Below, piece by piece: positions 1-7,634 of a stretch of 14,677 bases of DNA. Position 1 is the first letter of the stretch; the number at the start of each line of letters is the position of its first letter. The stretch comes from CAYVBE01 sp964448935 (lineage in GTDB: Bacteria; Planctomycetota; Brocadiia; SM23-32): NCBI GenBank assembly GCA_964448935.1, contig CAYVBE010000096.1, positions 1 to 14,677 on the forward strand, written 5' to 3'. The position numbers and the translations under genes are program-made. The notes below the pieces were generated by a model, which saw only the letters and a list, made by a program, of their open reading frames with translations, made no database searches and was not told the origin of the DNA.

Positions 1-2
1 CC

Positions 3-554
3 CTGTGCTGGAGCGACATGGGCGCCCTCGACCTGGCGGCCGGCCGTCACACGCTTCGCGTCGAACTCATCCCCGGAGAGGATAAGGCGGCGGCCACCGC
101 GATTGACTGCTTTGCCCTCACGGAGGACGAACTCGGCCCGTGGCGTAGATACCGGCCCGGCGAGCTGACCGTGGACGTGGTCGTTTACGCCATGGGCATG
201 AACGGCAGCTTCAACGAGCGCACACCCCGCGAGAAGCACAAGGAGACCATCCTGCGCCACATCCGGGAAGCCCGGCAAAAGGGCGTCGAGGTCCTGCTGG
301 TCTCGACCATGGAGAACAACTGCCGCCTGGTGGACGAGCCGGAGAAGAGCAAGAAGGGCAACCGTGACCTGATGGCCGAGATCGCGCGGGAGACCGGGTG
401 CGCCTTCGCGGACGTTTACACCGAGTGGATGAATCAGGAATATCACGGCATCTCACCGGAGAGCCGCCTCCACAACTTCCTGAACCACCCGGACGTGGTC
501 GGGCACCGGTTGTGGGCCGACGTGATTCTACGTTGTTTCGAAGCCGCAAGATGA
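3..554 (+). CDS. SGNH/GDSL hydrolase-like protein with beta-sandwich segment (5' end missing)
   Basis: The frame is open to the left window edge, so the first ATG (18) is probably internal and the gene begins outside the window; 183 residues are visible. The first ~45 resemble the end of a jelly-roll/carbohydrate-binding-like beta-sandwich (GRHTLRVELIPG, then AIDCFALTED). Next comes a strand plus loop, DVVVYAMGMNG, comparable to SGNH block III, then a helix, a second strand (VEVLLVSTMENN) and a C-terminal NHPDVVGHRLWAD stretch whose NHP histidine fits SGNH block V. Known family members are esterases, often removing acetyl groups from glycans. Block I (GDS with the nucleophilic serine) is not visible, and only ~10 residues separate the sandwich from the block III-like strand, so block I must lie before the sandwich or be absent. 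The gene converges on the dehydrogenase gene. The SGNH assignment is moderately sure; activity is not established. Confidence 0.7.
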   Translation: MCWSDMGALDLAAGRHTLRVELIPGEDKAAATAIDCFALTEDELGPWRRYRPGELTVDVVVYAMGMNGSFNERTPREKHKETILRHIREARQKGVEVLLVSTMENNCRLVDEPEKSKKGNRDLMAEIARETGCAFADVYTEWMNQEYHGISPESRLHNFLNHPDVVGHRLWADVILRCFEAAR

Positions 555-644
555 GTTCTTTGAGTGGCAACAGTAAGGTCCGCATACTTCGCAGATGCCA
601 CAGATTCCGGCGGGGATTCTCCAATGTTCCGGGCCGAGTGGGAA

Positions 645-674
645 ACGGCAAGATTGCCGTGCGGCCCTCACGGC
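645..674. terminator. Overlapping hairpins between convergent genes
   Basis: The 175-nt gap between the two convergent stop codons contains two stems that share bases 656-660. One is ACGGCAA / TTGCCGT (645-651 with 654-660, 2-nt gap). The other is GCCGTG / CACGGC (656-661 with 669-674, 7-nt loop). Read on the minus strand, the first stem is followed by TTTCCC. There is no long T-run in either direction, so termination is inferred mainly from position. The rest of the gap shows nothing recognisable. Confidence 0.35.
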
Positions 675-729
675 CCCGTGCGATGACTGTAGAGCCCCCC
701 GGCCCTCCTGTTTGTGCAGGTCAACCGGC

Positions 730-1890
730 CTACCAGGAGGTGTCCAGATCGTCCACCCGGGCGCCCTCGGCCACCTCTTTGGGTTTGCTGGTGGCGCGCT
801 TCTTCTCCAGCTCCTCCCGGTAGAGTTCGTCGTCTATGGGCACCTCCACCCATCCGTCGCCGGTCCAGGAGGACAGCAGCATCGCGTTGGCCATCTGCAG
901 GCTGTTGAGGCCCTCCTCGCCGGGGGCCACCAGCTCGCCCTCGCCCTTGATCTTGTTGACGAACCTCTGAGTGACCTCGCGGTGGCCGCCGCCGCTTCCG
1001 TGGACGGGAATCTCGCACTTCCACGCCTCGGGTGTGGAGAAGCGGCCGGGGTCGGTCTGGCAGAACTCCTCGACGCTGACGCGCGTGCGGAGGAACTGCA
1101 GGTTGCCGCCTTCGAGGATGATCTTGCCCCGATCCCCCCAGACCTCCAGGCGGTTGGTCCCCGGGCTCTCGCCGGTGCCGGTTTTGAAGGTGCCCACGCA
1201 GCCGTTGTCGTATTCCATCGTGGCGAAGACCTCGTCCTCGACCTCGATGTCGTGATACTTGCCGTAGTAGCAGGTGGCGCGCACGCGCGAGGGCACGCCG
1301 AACATCCACTGCCACAGGTCAATGTTGTGGGGGCACTGGTTCATCAGCACGCCGCCGCCCTCGCCGTCCCAGGTGGCGCGCCATCCGCCGGATGCGTAAT
1401 ATGCCTCCGTGCGGAACCAGGTGGTTATGATCCAGTCTATCCGCCCCAGTTCGCCCAGTTCGCCAGAGTCAATCAGGTCCTTCAGCTTCCGGTAGACCGG
1501 GCTGGTGCGTTGATTGAACATGATGGCGAAGACCTTGCCCGACTGGCGGGCGGCTTCGTTCATCTCCTTGACCTGCTTTGTGTAAACGCCGGCCGGCTTC
1601 TCGATCAGCACGTGCAGGTCGTTCTCGAACGCCTTGACCGCCAGCGGCGGGTGATCGTAGTGCGGCGTGGCGATCATGACGGCGTCGCAGACGTCGGCCT
1701 CGAACAGCTCGCCCGCGTCCTGGAATTGCGGGACGCTCTCGTCCAGCCAGCCGCCGACCGTCTCCAGCCGCGCCGGGTCAATGTCGCAGACCGCCGAGAT
1801 CACGGCGCCGTCAACGTCATCGCGGGTCCAGCGGACGTGGTTGCCGCCCATGCCGCCCACTCCGATCACTGCAATGCGCACATCATCCAT
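730..1890 (-). CDS. Gfo/Idh/MocA family NAD(P)-dependent oxidoreductase
   Basis: 386-residue cytoplasmic protein without a signal peptide, of normal length for the family. The N-terminal Rossmann fold starts RIAVIGVGGMGGNH (GxGxxG at about residues 10-15). The acidic strand end CDIDP (35-39) fits cofactor ribose binding, and the family EKP motif is at 97-99. The C-terminal alpha/beta domain carries GGGVLMNQCPHNIDLW (178-193), the usual GGGxLxxxxxHxxD region with H188 and D191; the position that is often Asp is Asn184 here. Family members oxidise, reduce or epimerise sugars, inositols and their derivatives; the substrate cannot be read from sequence. The start at 1890 is chosen because AAGGAG lies 7 nt upstream and the fold begins there; the longer open frame to 2172 runs into the neighbour's coding sequence. 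It has its own predicted promoter and a palindrome at the predicted transcript start. It probably handles a sugar released by the upstream secreted proteins (inference). Confidence 0.95.
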   Translation of the reverse strand: MDDVRIAVIGVGGMGGNHVRWTRDDVDGAVISAVCDIDPARLETVGGWLDESVPQFQDAGELFEADVCDAVMIATPHYDHPPLAVKAFENDLHVLIEKPAGVYTKQVKEMNEAARQSGKVFAIMFNQRTSPVYRKLKDLIDSGELGELGRIDWIITTWFRTEAYYASGGWRATWDGEGGGVLMNQCPHNIDLWQWMFGVPSRVRATCYYGKYHDIEVEDEVFATMEYDNGCVGTFKTGTGESPGTNRLEVWGDRGKIILEGGNLQFLRTRVSVEEFCQTDPGRFSTPEAWKCEIPVHGSGGGHREVTQRFVNKIKGEGELVAPGEEGLNSLQMANAMLLSSWTGDGWVEVPIDDELYREELEKKRATSKPKEVAEGARVDDLDTSW

Positions 1891-1923
1891 CTCGTTGCTC
1901 CTTCTTCTGCGGAAAACTCGCCC

Positions 1924-1950
1924 AAGGAACCGTTCGAACGAACGGTCCTT
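1924..1950. promoter_or_regulatory. Palindromic operator candidate at the dehydrogenase transcription start
   Basis: ACCGTTCG-AA-CGAACGGT (1929-1946) is a perfect 8-bp inverted repeat with a 2-bp centre. AAGG (1924-1927) and CCTT (1947-1950) extend the symmetry if one base (1928) is skipped. It lies just downstream of the predicted -10 box and ends 38 nt before the start codon, where a bound repressor would block transcription. Size and symmetry suit a dimeric helix-turn-helix repressor such as LacI or GntR type (inference; no regulator gene is in the window). As RNA it could instead form a stem-loop. Confidence 0.5.
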
Positions 1951-1954
1951 CCGC

Positions 1955-1983
1955 ATCATAGCCAAGATGTGGCGGGCGGTAAA
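1955..1983 (-). promoter_or_regulatory. Sigma70-type promoter of the dehydrogenase gene
   Basis: On the minus strand TTTACC (1978-1983; 4 of 6 to TTGACA) and TATGAT (1955-1960; 5 of 6 to TATAAT) are exactly 17 bp apart. The predicted start near 1948 falls at the edge of the palindrome and gives a leader of about 58 nt with AAGGAG before the ATG. It lies in the 112-nt gap after the large beta-helix gene, so the dehydrogenase can be transcribed separately. Confidence 0.5.
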
Positions 1984-2002
1984 GTGTGACGCCGGGAGCA
2001 GG

Positions 2003-5000
2003 TCACCGGGCCTCGAGGGCGCCGGCGTCGCGGTCGCCGACGGGCGGCCGTCCCGTGAAGTCGCGCAGGAACGGGCCGTCGAACTGCCAGGCGTAGAGTT
2101 CCTCGATGGTCGTCTTCGCGTCGGCCAGCGTGCCGCGGGCGATTCGCGCGAATTCGAAGGCGCCCTCCACACAATCTCCCTCCGGGGTGCCGCCGACGTA
2201 GAGGTCGGCGTCGTTGGCCAGGGATGCCTCCGGCCCGATGCCCGCGCCCGAGGCGTCCTCGCGGCCGTCCACGTAGAGCGTCAGCGTGGCCGCCTGGCGG
2301 TCGGCCTCGGCGATGACGTGGTGCCACTCGCCATCGTTGACCGCCGTCCTGCCCGCCAGACGGGCGGACCCGCCGGTGCCTGCGACCGCGAACTCGACGG
2401 CGCCGTCTGCACCCACCGCCAGCCGGTAGCCGGCCCGATCCATCTTGCGGATCAGCGTTCCGCCGGTGTGGCCCGGAGCGGTCCGGAAGTACGCCTCGAT
2501 CAGGAAGTTGCTCGTGTGGATCTGCGGGCTCTTCAGGTCTTCCCCGGAGGCCGTGCGTTTGACGGTCTGCTTGCCGCCGGCGGGGGTGATGGTCTTCGTC
2601 TTGCCTTCGGGGTCGCCTTTGGGAATGCTCTCGGTCACCATGCGGGTCCTGTCGGCCCACTTGCCGGTGGTTGTGATGAAGACGGTGAGCACGTAGGCGC
2701 CCAGGTCCTCCTTTTCGGGGGGAGTGTAGGTGAAGACGTAGGGCCCCTCGCCGGTGACCTCCTTGGGCGGTCCGCCCCAGAGGGCGGTGCCGGCGAACCG
2801 GCCGTTGGTCTTCCGCCAGTTCAGGTCGGCGTGCAGCTTCATGCCCTTCTCGATGCCCTGAAGCTTGATCTCGACCCTGTAGTCCTCCCCGGGCATCATC
2901 TTCACCGGGCAGGTGATGGTTGCCCATTGCGGGACCTGGTAGCCGAACTCGTAGGTGACCGGTTCGGTGGCTTTTTCGTTGGATAGGACGGCGTACTGGT
3001 CGGTCCCGTTGAGACTCAGCGCGCCGGTGGTCCAGTTCTCCAGCGGCCCGTCCACGTAGTCGTCGGCGCCCACGTTGACTGCCTTCAGAGGATACATAGG
3101 TTGCTTGTGGTAATCTCCCCGGCCGACATAGTAGGGGGCCATGTACCAGTGTTCGTCCATGATGCGCGTGGGTTCGCCCTCGATGGGACAGAAGTTCCAC
3201 TCGCCGACCATGGCGTAGAGGCCCCAGGGTACGAAGGTCCGAACGCCCCGGTCACGCGCAGCTGAGTCCGCCCCCGGCCGGAAGTCGTGCTCAGCCGCAT
3301 TGGGAATGGGGGCGGTCTCGGCCATGATGCCCAACTCGTCGGCCAGCGGCTCGGCCTCGGCCAGCGCCTCCCGGAACGCCTCGAAGGTGGTCAGCCACCG
3401 CCCGGAGGGCTCCAGCACCCCGAATACCTCGCCCACGTCGTGGAAGACGTTCCGCGCGTAGGCGTTGGTCTCCAGCGCGAAGTGTTCCTTCTGCGGCCCC
3501 GCGTGGGCCTCGTTTCCTTTCGCCTCGGAGTTGGCCGGCCGCGCGTGGCGAAATACGCGGAGCCCGATGCCCTGCCAGATGTTGCCCAGGAACTTGTCCC
3601 GCCCGGCCTGTGGCGCCTGCCGCCGGGAGCCGGTCCGGAAGTTATACACCGTGTTGTTGAAAAACGTGTTCTGGTAGCTGTGTATCTCCTGGAAGGCTGC
3701 GGTGTTGGCCAGCGGGCCTCCGGGCCCCTTGGATTTGCCCCAGGCGATGTTGTTGAAGTGGTAGTTCTTGAACGCGCCGTCCAGGTAGTAGGCGTGTCCG
3801 AAGCGGTCGTCGGTCTCGGGGCTCAGCACGTTGTCCCAGTTCCGGTAGCCGCCGGGGTTGCCGGAGATGTTGTTATAGACGTAGGCCGGCCCTCCCTGCC
3901 AGGTCTCGATACCGCCGAAGTCGTCGTTGTTCAGCAGCGGATCCACCACCTTGTTATGGTGGATGAGGAGCCGCGCGAGAGGGCGATCGGTGACGGCGCC
4001 GCTCTGCTTGCCGCCGCCCTGGACGTTGATCCCGCCGGCATAGACGCGGTAAAGGAAGTTGCCCGCCACCTCCAGCGTCTCGGGGTAGTTGATATCCATC
4101 GCCTGGCCCTGCCCGAAGCGGCTGGGGCGCTTGCCGATGTGTTCCAGCTTGTTGCGCATCACGCGCACGCCGCGCAGCCGGCCCATGGGCGGCACCACCA
4201 TGCCCCAGTGCGTGCCCTCGGCGATCTCGATCGCGCAGTGATCGGTGTGCAGCATCTCGTTGTCGCTGACCACTACGTCATCAAGTTCGTCCGTGCTGCC
4301 GACGGCCTTCAGCATCACCGGCTTGTGCACGTGCTCGAACCGGCAGTTGGTCACACGGATGTTCCGCCCGGTGCCCAGCATCCAGACGCAGCCCGGCTCG
4401 ACGTCGCGCGTGGCGCCCGAGACCCAGAAGGGGACCTCGGTCAGCTTCCAGATGACGTTGGTGAAGCGGAACGTGAGGCCGCTGACGTGCACGTGGCTCA
4501 TGCCGTCGCTGCGGATCATGTGGACGCGCTTCGCCACCTCGACGCGGGCCCGATTGGGGTCCCGGTCACCCGGCAGGCGGATGTAGAGGCGGCCGCCGCC
4601 GTCTTTCTTGTCGAACCAGAACTCCCCGGGCTCGTCCAGGTAGTGCGGCTTGTCCTCCAGGTAGTAGCGGCAGCCGCGTATGATCTTGTAGGAGATGCCG
4701 CCCCACTGACCGCGGAAGGCCAGCGCCCCCTGCTCGCGGTCCACCATGAGCACGCGGGTGGGGAAGGGGCTGCCCATCACCCAGCCCTTGGTGGTCCAGA
4801 GGAGGGCGTCCTGGTAGTAGTCCTTCGGGCGATCGGTGTTTATGTGCTCCTTGTCGAAGGCCATGTGGCGCCGTCCGCCGGCCACTTCGATGTAGTTGTC
4901 GAAGGGCTTCTGCGGGTTTTTCCAGGTCCACCATTCGCTCTTGATGTCGTCCGGATTGGTGATCTCCCAGTTCGGCGTGCGGGCCAGCTTGATGCGGCTT

Positions 5001-5542
5001 ATCTGCCCGTCCGCGGCCAGTGTCCAGACGTTGCGGGGCGCCCAGTCCAGGTCGGTGTGCCAGACGTTCTCCGCATCGGGGATGTCGGGGTGGTCGGCGC
5101 CTTTCTTCCATCCGCCCACGATCTCCGAGCCGCAGATGACCGCCTCCCCGTCGCCCCAGTCGGGGTCGCTGGTCAGCCGGATCGGCTCCTCCGGCCGTCC
5201 GGACTCATCGGGGTAGAGGGCGCCACGGTACCAGACACCGCGTTTGAAGACATAGGTGTGCGTGCCGGAGGCCTCCGCCGCGCGGCCGGTGGCGTCGGGG
5301 TCCCACGGGTGGTGTTTCCAGGCGGAGCGCTTCGAGGCGCCGTCGGCGGCGTCGTTGCCGTCCTCGAAGTCAATGTAGCGGACCGATTCCCCCGGCTCGA
5401 ACCGGAAAGGTTCCGGGGTCCATTCCAGGTCGCCCTTCGGCAGCACCTTGGCGTGCGGCTTCTGCCAGGAGAAATCCTGCGCTCTTGCGGTCGCAGCGAG
5501 CACCAGAACGACGATCAGAAGCATCCACGATTTCCGGCGCAT
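2003..5542 (-). CDS. Large secreted right-handed beta-helix protein with C-terminal LamG-like domain
   Basis: 1179 residues. A Sec signal peptide (MRRKSWMLLIVVLVLAATARA, cut before Q22) sets the start at 5542, with AAGGGG 5 nt upstream; the open frame continues to 6088 but overlaps the neighbour. Residues ~55-145 resemble the entry region of beta-helix carbohydrate-active proteins (YIDFEDGNDAADG, then VFKRGVWYRG, then GEAVICGSEIVGGW). Residues ~340-640 hold parallel beta-helix rungs of the type IRVTNCRFEHV, VVVSDNEMLHT, VRVMRNKLEHIG, LLIHHNKVVD and YVYNNISGN. The C-terminus is LamG/concanavalin-like: ALSLNGTDQYAVLSNE (841-856), then FLIEAYFRT (1013-1021), GEWHHVIAEAD (1038-1048) and LTLYVDGRED (1054-1063). 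A module of ~145 residues (857-1001) sits between the first LamG strand and the rest. It probably binds or cleaves a polysaccharide outside the cytoplasm; a lyase or glycosidase role is possible but no family could be fixed. The gene follows the membrane protein gene after 121 nt. Confidence 0.88.
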   Translation of the reverse strand: MRRKSWMLLIVVLVLAATARAQDFSWQKPHAKVLPKGDLEWTPEPFRFEPGESVRYIDFEDGNDAADGASKRSAWKHHPWDPDATGRAAEASGTHTYVFKRGVWYRGALYPDESGRPEEPIRLTSDPDWGDGEAVICGSEIVGGWKKGADHPDIPDAENVWHTDLDWAPRNVWTLAADGQISRIKLARTPNWEITNPDDIKSEWWTWKNPQKPFDNYIEVAGGRRHMAFDKEHINTDRPKDYYQDALLWTTKGWVMGSPFPTRVLMVDREQGALAFRGQWGGISYKIIRGCRYYLEDKPHYLDEPGEFWFDKKDGGGRLYIRLPGDRDPNRARVEVAKRVHMIRSDGMSHVHVSGLTFRFTNVIWKLTEVPFWVSGATRDVEPGCVWMLGTGRNIRVTNCRFEHVHKPVMLKAVGSTDELDDVVVSDNEMLHTDHCAIEIAEGTHWGMVVPPMGRLRGVRVMRNKLEHIGKRPSRFGQGQAMDINYPETLEVAGNFLYRVYAGGINVQGGGKQSGAVTDRPLARLLIHHNKVVDPLLNNDDFGGIETWQGGPAYVYNNISGNPGGYRNWDNVLSPETDDRFGHAYYLDGAFKNYHFNNIAWGKSKGPGGPLANTAAFQEIHSYQNTFFNNTVYNFRTGSRRQAPQAGRDKFLGNIWQGIGLRVFRHARPANSEAKGNEAHAGPQKEHFALETNAYARNVFHDVGEVFGVLEPSGRWLTTFEAFREALAEAEPLADELGIMAETAPIPNAAEHDFRPGADSAARDRGVRTFVPWGLYAMVGEWNFCPIEGEPTRIMDEHWYMAPYYVGRGDYHKQPMYPLKAVNVGADDYVDGPLENWTTGALSLNGTDQYAVLSNEKATEPVTYEFGYQVPQWATITCPVKMMPGEDYRVEIKLQGIEKGMKLHADLNWRKTNGRFAGTALWGGPPKEVTGEGPYVFTYTPPEKEDLGAYVLTVFITTTGKWADRTRMVTESIPKGDPEGKTKTITPAGGKQTVKRTASGEDLKSPQIHTSNFLIEAYFRTAPGHTGGTLIRKMDRAGYRLAVGADGAVEFAVAGTGGSARLAGRTAVNDGEWHHVIAEADRQAATLTLYVDGREDASGAGIGPEASLANDADLYVGGTPEGDCVEGAFEFARIARGTLADAKTTIEELYAWQFDGPFLRDFTGRPPVGDRDAGALEAR

Positions 5543-5663
5543 GACCACCCCTTTTTCCAGGGTCCGTTGTGGGCAAGGTGCAACTATGCACTCTTTTATC
5601 ACTTCGGGCAGCTTTCGTAAAGCGGACGGCGCGTCAAAAGGCGCGGCCTGCCCGCACCACCCG

Positions 5664-7595
5664 TCAGAACGCGGGGACGGCGCCGCCGCTGGCGGCGCGG
5701 AGCACGGCCACCAGCCCCTCGGCGAAGGTCTCGACCAGGATGAGCGCCACGAAGAATGCCCGCGCCTGCCGCAGCCGCCGGCCTCCGCCGAAGCGCATGA
5801 CGAACACCTTGACCAGCCAGCCGCACAGGAAGGGCAGCCAGAGACGCTGGGCGTGCCAGCCGGAGCAGGCCAGAAGGCCGAGCGAGTGGATGGGCCACCA
5901 GTAGAAACGCGTCCGCATGAAGGTGAGGAAGCCCATCGCCCCGGCTCCGATGAGGAGCGGCACGGGATGAGCGTCGGCCGTCTCGAAGGGGTGTCGGATG
6001 ATGCGGTTGGCCTCGGCGAATCGCCAGCGGGGCACCTGCTGCTGTCCCCACAGGTCGCCGAAGTTGAGCACGCCCCGGTCGTAAGCACAGGTGACCACGC
6101 TATATGAGGCCAGGACGAGCGCCACGACGATGGCCGTCATGCAGACGGGCACCAGCCAGCGGCGACGACGCCGATCGAAGACCTCCGAGATGCGAAACGA
6201 GTTCATAGCCATCGGCGCCAGGGCGACGGACCCGCCCGTCACCAGAAGCGTCCACTGAGTGGATGCCAGCACCGCGCCCGGTCCGCCCAGCATGTGCCCG
6301 CCGCTCAGGCCGTGCAGGATGCTCCGTGCGTTCCAGTTGGTGCGCACCACGTGAACGCCGCCCTGCGCGACCACGCGGGTGTAGATCAGATACGAGCAGA
6401 ACAGCAGCGCCAGCATCGCCAGCCCGGTTGTCAACCGCACCCCGAACCACCAGTACCAGACGAGACAGCCGATCACGGAAGCGATAAACCCCCATACCGC
6501 CAGGCGATAGCCGAGGGGCTCCTCCGAGTCATCCGCCGAGTCGTCCAGCCACAGCGCCTTGCGCAGGACGGTCGCCAGGTGGCGCCGGGCCAGGTAAAGC
6601 AGGCTCACGGTGAAGGCGAAGAAGGCCCCCGCCTGCTGCCAGCCCATCAGCGGGCCGTGCTCCCCGCCCGCGTTGGGGATGGCCAGCCAGCGGGAGGCCG
6701 CCAGCTCGAACCGCGCGAACAGGAAGAAAAACCAGACGCTGAGGGAGACGTCGGCCGGCACCAGGAAGGCGAACCCCATGGCGCGCGGCCAGAATTCGAT
6801 GTTCTGGAAGTGCGCGGCCGCCAGCGGCGTGTCGGCGAATATGTTAGCCAGCGGGACGGACAGCCCCACCGGATCCCCCAGCCCCAGGAGGGCCGGCAGG
6901 GCGCGCAGCAGCCGGAAGCCGCCGGCAACGGCCAGGCCGACCACGAATGCCTTGTTCTTGAAGATCGCCGGCAGCAGGTCCGCCCCCGCGCTCCCCTCGC
7001 TGAACTCGAGGGGAACGCGCGCCAGCGGAAACCTGAGCCGTTCCACCTCCACCCACTGCCGCCGAAGGATGGCGCACATGCAGAAGACGCCGAGGTAGAG
7101 AAACAGCAGGAACACGGCCCATCGCGCCAGCGGACCGACCCAAAGGCGCCAGGGGACGCGCCCTCCCTCGCGCCCGCCCTCGTGATACTGCCGCACGGCC
7201 TCCGAGGTGGGGTCCTTGCTCAGCAGCAGGCCCTCCGGCGCGTAGGTCAGGGCGCCGCCGTTCTCCCAGGCTGTGTCCGCCCGGCGCGCCTGATAAGACG
7301 GGCCGGCGATGAGTGAGTAGAGGAACCGTCCGACGCCGTAAGAGGGAATGGTGGCCGCGCAGATGACCATGCACCAGACCAGCATCAGCTCCGCCCGGCG
7401 CAGCGCCCACGTCCGCCGCACCAGCTTGAGCAGCACGTTGAGGCCCAGGCTGAGCGTCACCAGCACCAGCACCGCGCCGGCGGGGAAGGAGGTGGAGTTG
7501 AGCGCACCCCACTGGTTGATGAATGCCGCACGGGGGTCAATGTAGCTGAGCGCGGCGACCGCCGCCAGGCCGATGAGAAATGCGCGCCAGGTCAT
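5664..7595 (-). CDS. DUF6785/DUF6784-type multi-spanning membrane protein
   Basis: 643 residues with about 12 hydrophobic spans, among them near 4-20, 37-58, 156-177, 215-232, 274-293, 322-336, 364-405 (two), 444-465, 480-502, 545-560 and 611-631. Marker stretches are WVEVERLRFPLARVPLEFS (181-199), RVVAQGGVHVVRTNW (407-421), and FYWWPIHSLGLL (564-575) near the C-terminus. I recognise this pattern from the DUF6785 (N-terminal) and DUF6784 (C-terminal) families common in Planctomycetota and related phyla, which show distant oligopeptide-transporter (OPT)-like features. Function is unproven; transport of a compound linked to the neighbouring secreted proteins is the natural inference. The start at 7595 lies 39 nt after the stop of the preceding beta-helix gene. 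Only a weak GGA precedes the ATG by 8 nt, so translation may depend on the upstream gene. Family assignment is fairly sure, substrate unknown. Confidence 0.88.
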   Translation of the reverse strand: MTWRAFLIGLAAVAALSYIDPRAAFINQWGALNSTSFPAGAVLVLVTLSLGLNVLLKLVRRTWALRRAELMLVWCMVICAATIPSYGVGRFLYSLIAGPSYQARRADTAWENGGALTYAPEGLLLSKDPTSEAVRQYHEGGREGGRVPWRLWVGPLARWAVFLLFLYLGVFCMCAILRRQWVEVERLRFPLARVPLEFSEGSAGADLLPAIFKNKAFVVGLAVAGGFRLLRALPALLGLGDPVGLSVPLANIFADTPLAAAHFQNIEFWPRAMGFAFLVPADVSLSVWFFFLFARFELAASRWLAIPNAGGEHGPLMGWQQAGAFFAFTVSLLYLARRHLATVLRKALWLDDSADDSEEPLGYRLAVWGFIASVIGCLVWYWWFGVRLTTGLAMLALLFCSYLIYTRVVAQGGVHVVRTNWNARSILHGLSGGHMLGGPGAVLASTQWTLLVTGGSVALAPMAMNSFRISEVFDRRRRRWLVPVCMTAIVVALVLASYSVVTCAYDRGVLNFGDLWGQQQVPRWRFAEANRIIRHPFETADAHPVPLLIGAGAMGFLTFMRTRFYWWPIHSLGLLACSGWHAQRLWLPFLCGWLVKVFVMRFGGGRRLRQARAFFVALILVETFAEGLVAVLRAASGGAVPAF

Positions 7596-7634
7596 GTCTG
7601 TCGTCCGGAACTCTTTGTGTGGAGGAGAGCCGCC

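Noticed and set aside
1891..2172. N-terminal extension of the dehydrogenase frame.
   Set aside because: It is Arg/Ser/Pro-rich without domain character and runs into the neighbour's end. AAGGAG and the Rossmann start point to 1890.
3287..5620. A 777-codon open frame on the + strand opposite the large beta-helix gene, and similar long + strand frames at 595-1989, 9311-11044 and 11213-13507.
   Set aside because: They lie wholly antisense to genes with recognisable domains, signal peptides and ribosome sites. Their translations are low-complexity V/A/G/R/P/H-rich, as expected for the complement of GC-rich codons, and they have no matching starts.
5543..5663. A possible promoter TTTACG-N17-TAAAAG ahead of the large beta-helix gene.
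   Set aside because: Both hexamers match only 4 of 6 with no supporting duplicate or operator. The gene may simply be read from the upstream operon, so I did not annotate it. The 121-nt gap shows nothing else clear apart from a GGCGCG direct repeat.
5543..6088. N-terminal extension of the large beta-helix gene in the same open frame.
   Set aside because: It overlaps the membrane protein gene and would bury a clear signal peptide at residue ~183. The ATG at 5542 has its own ribosome site.
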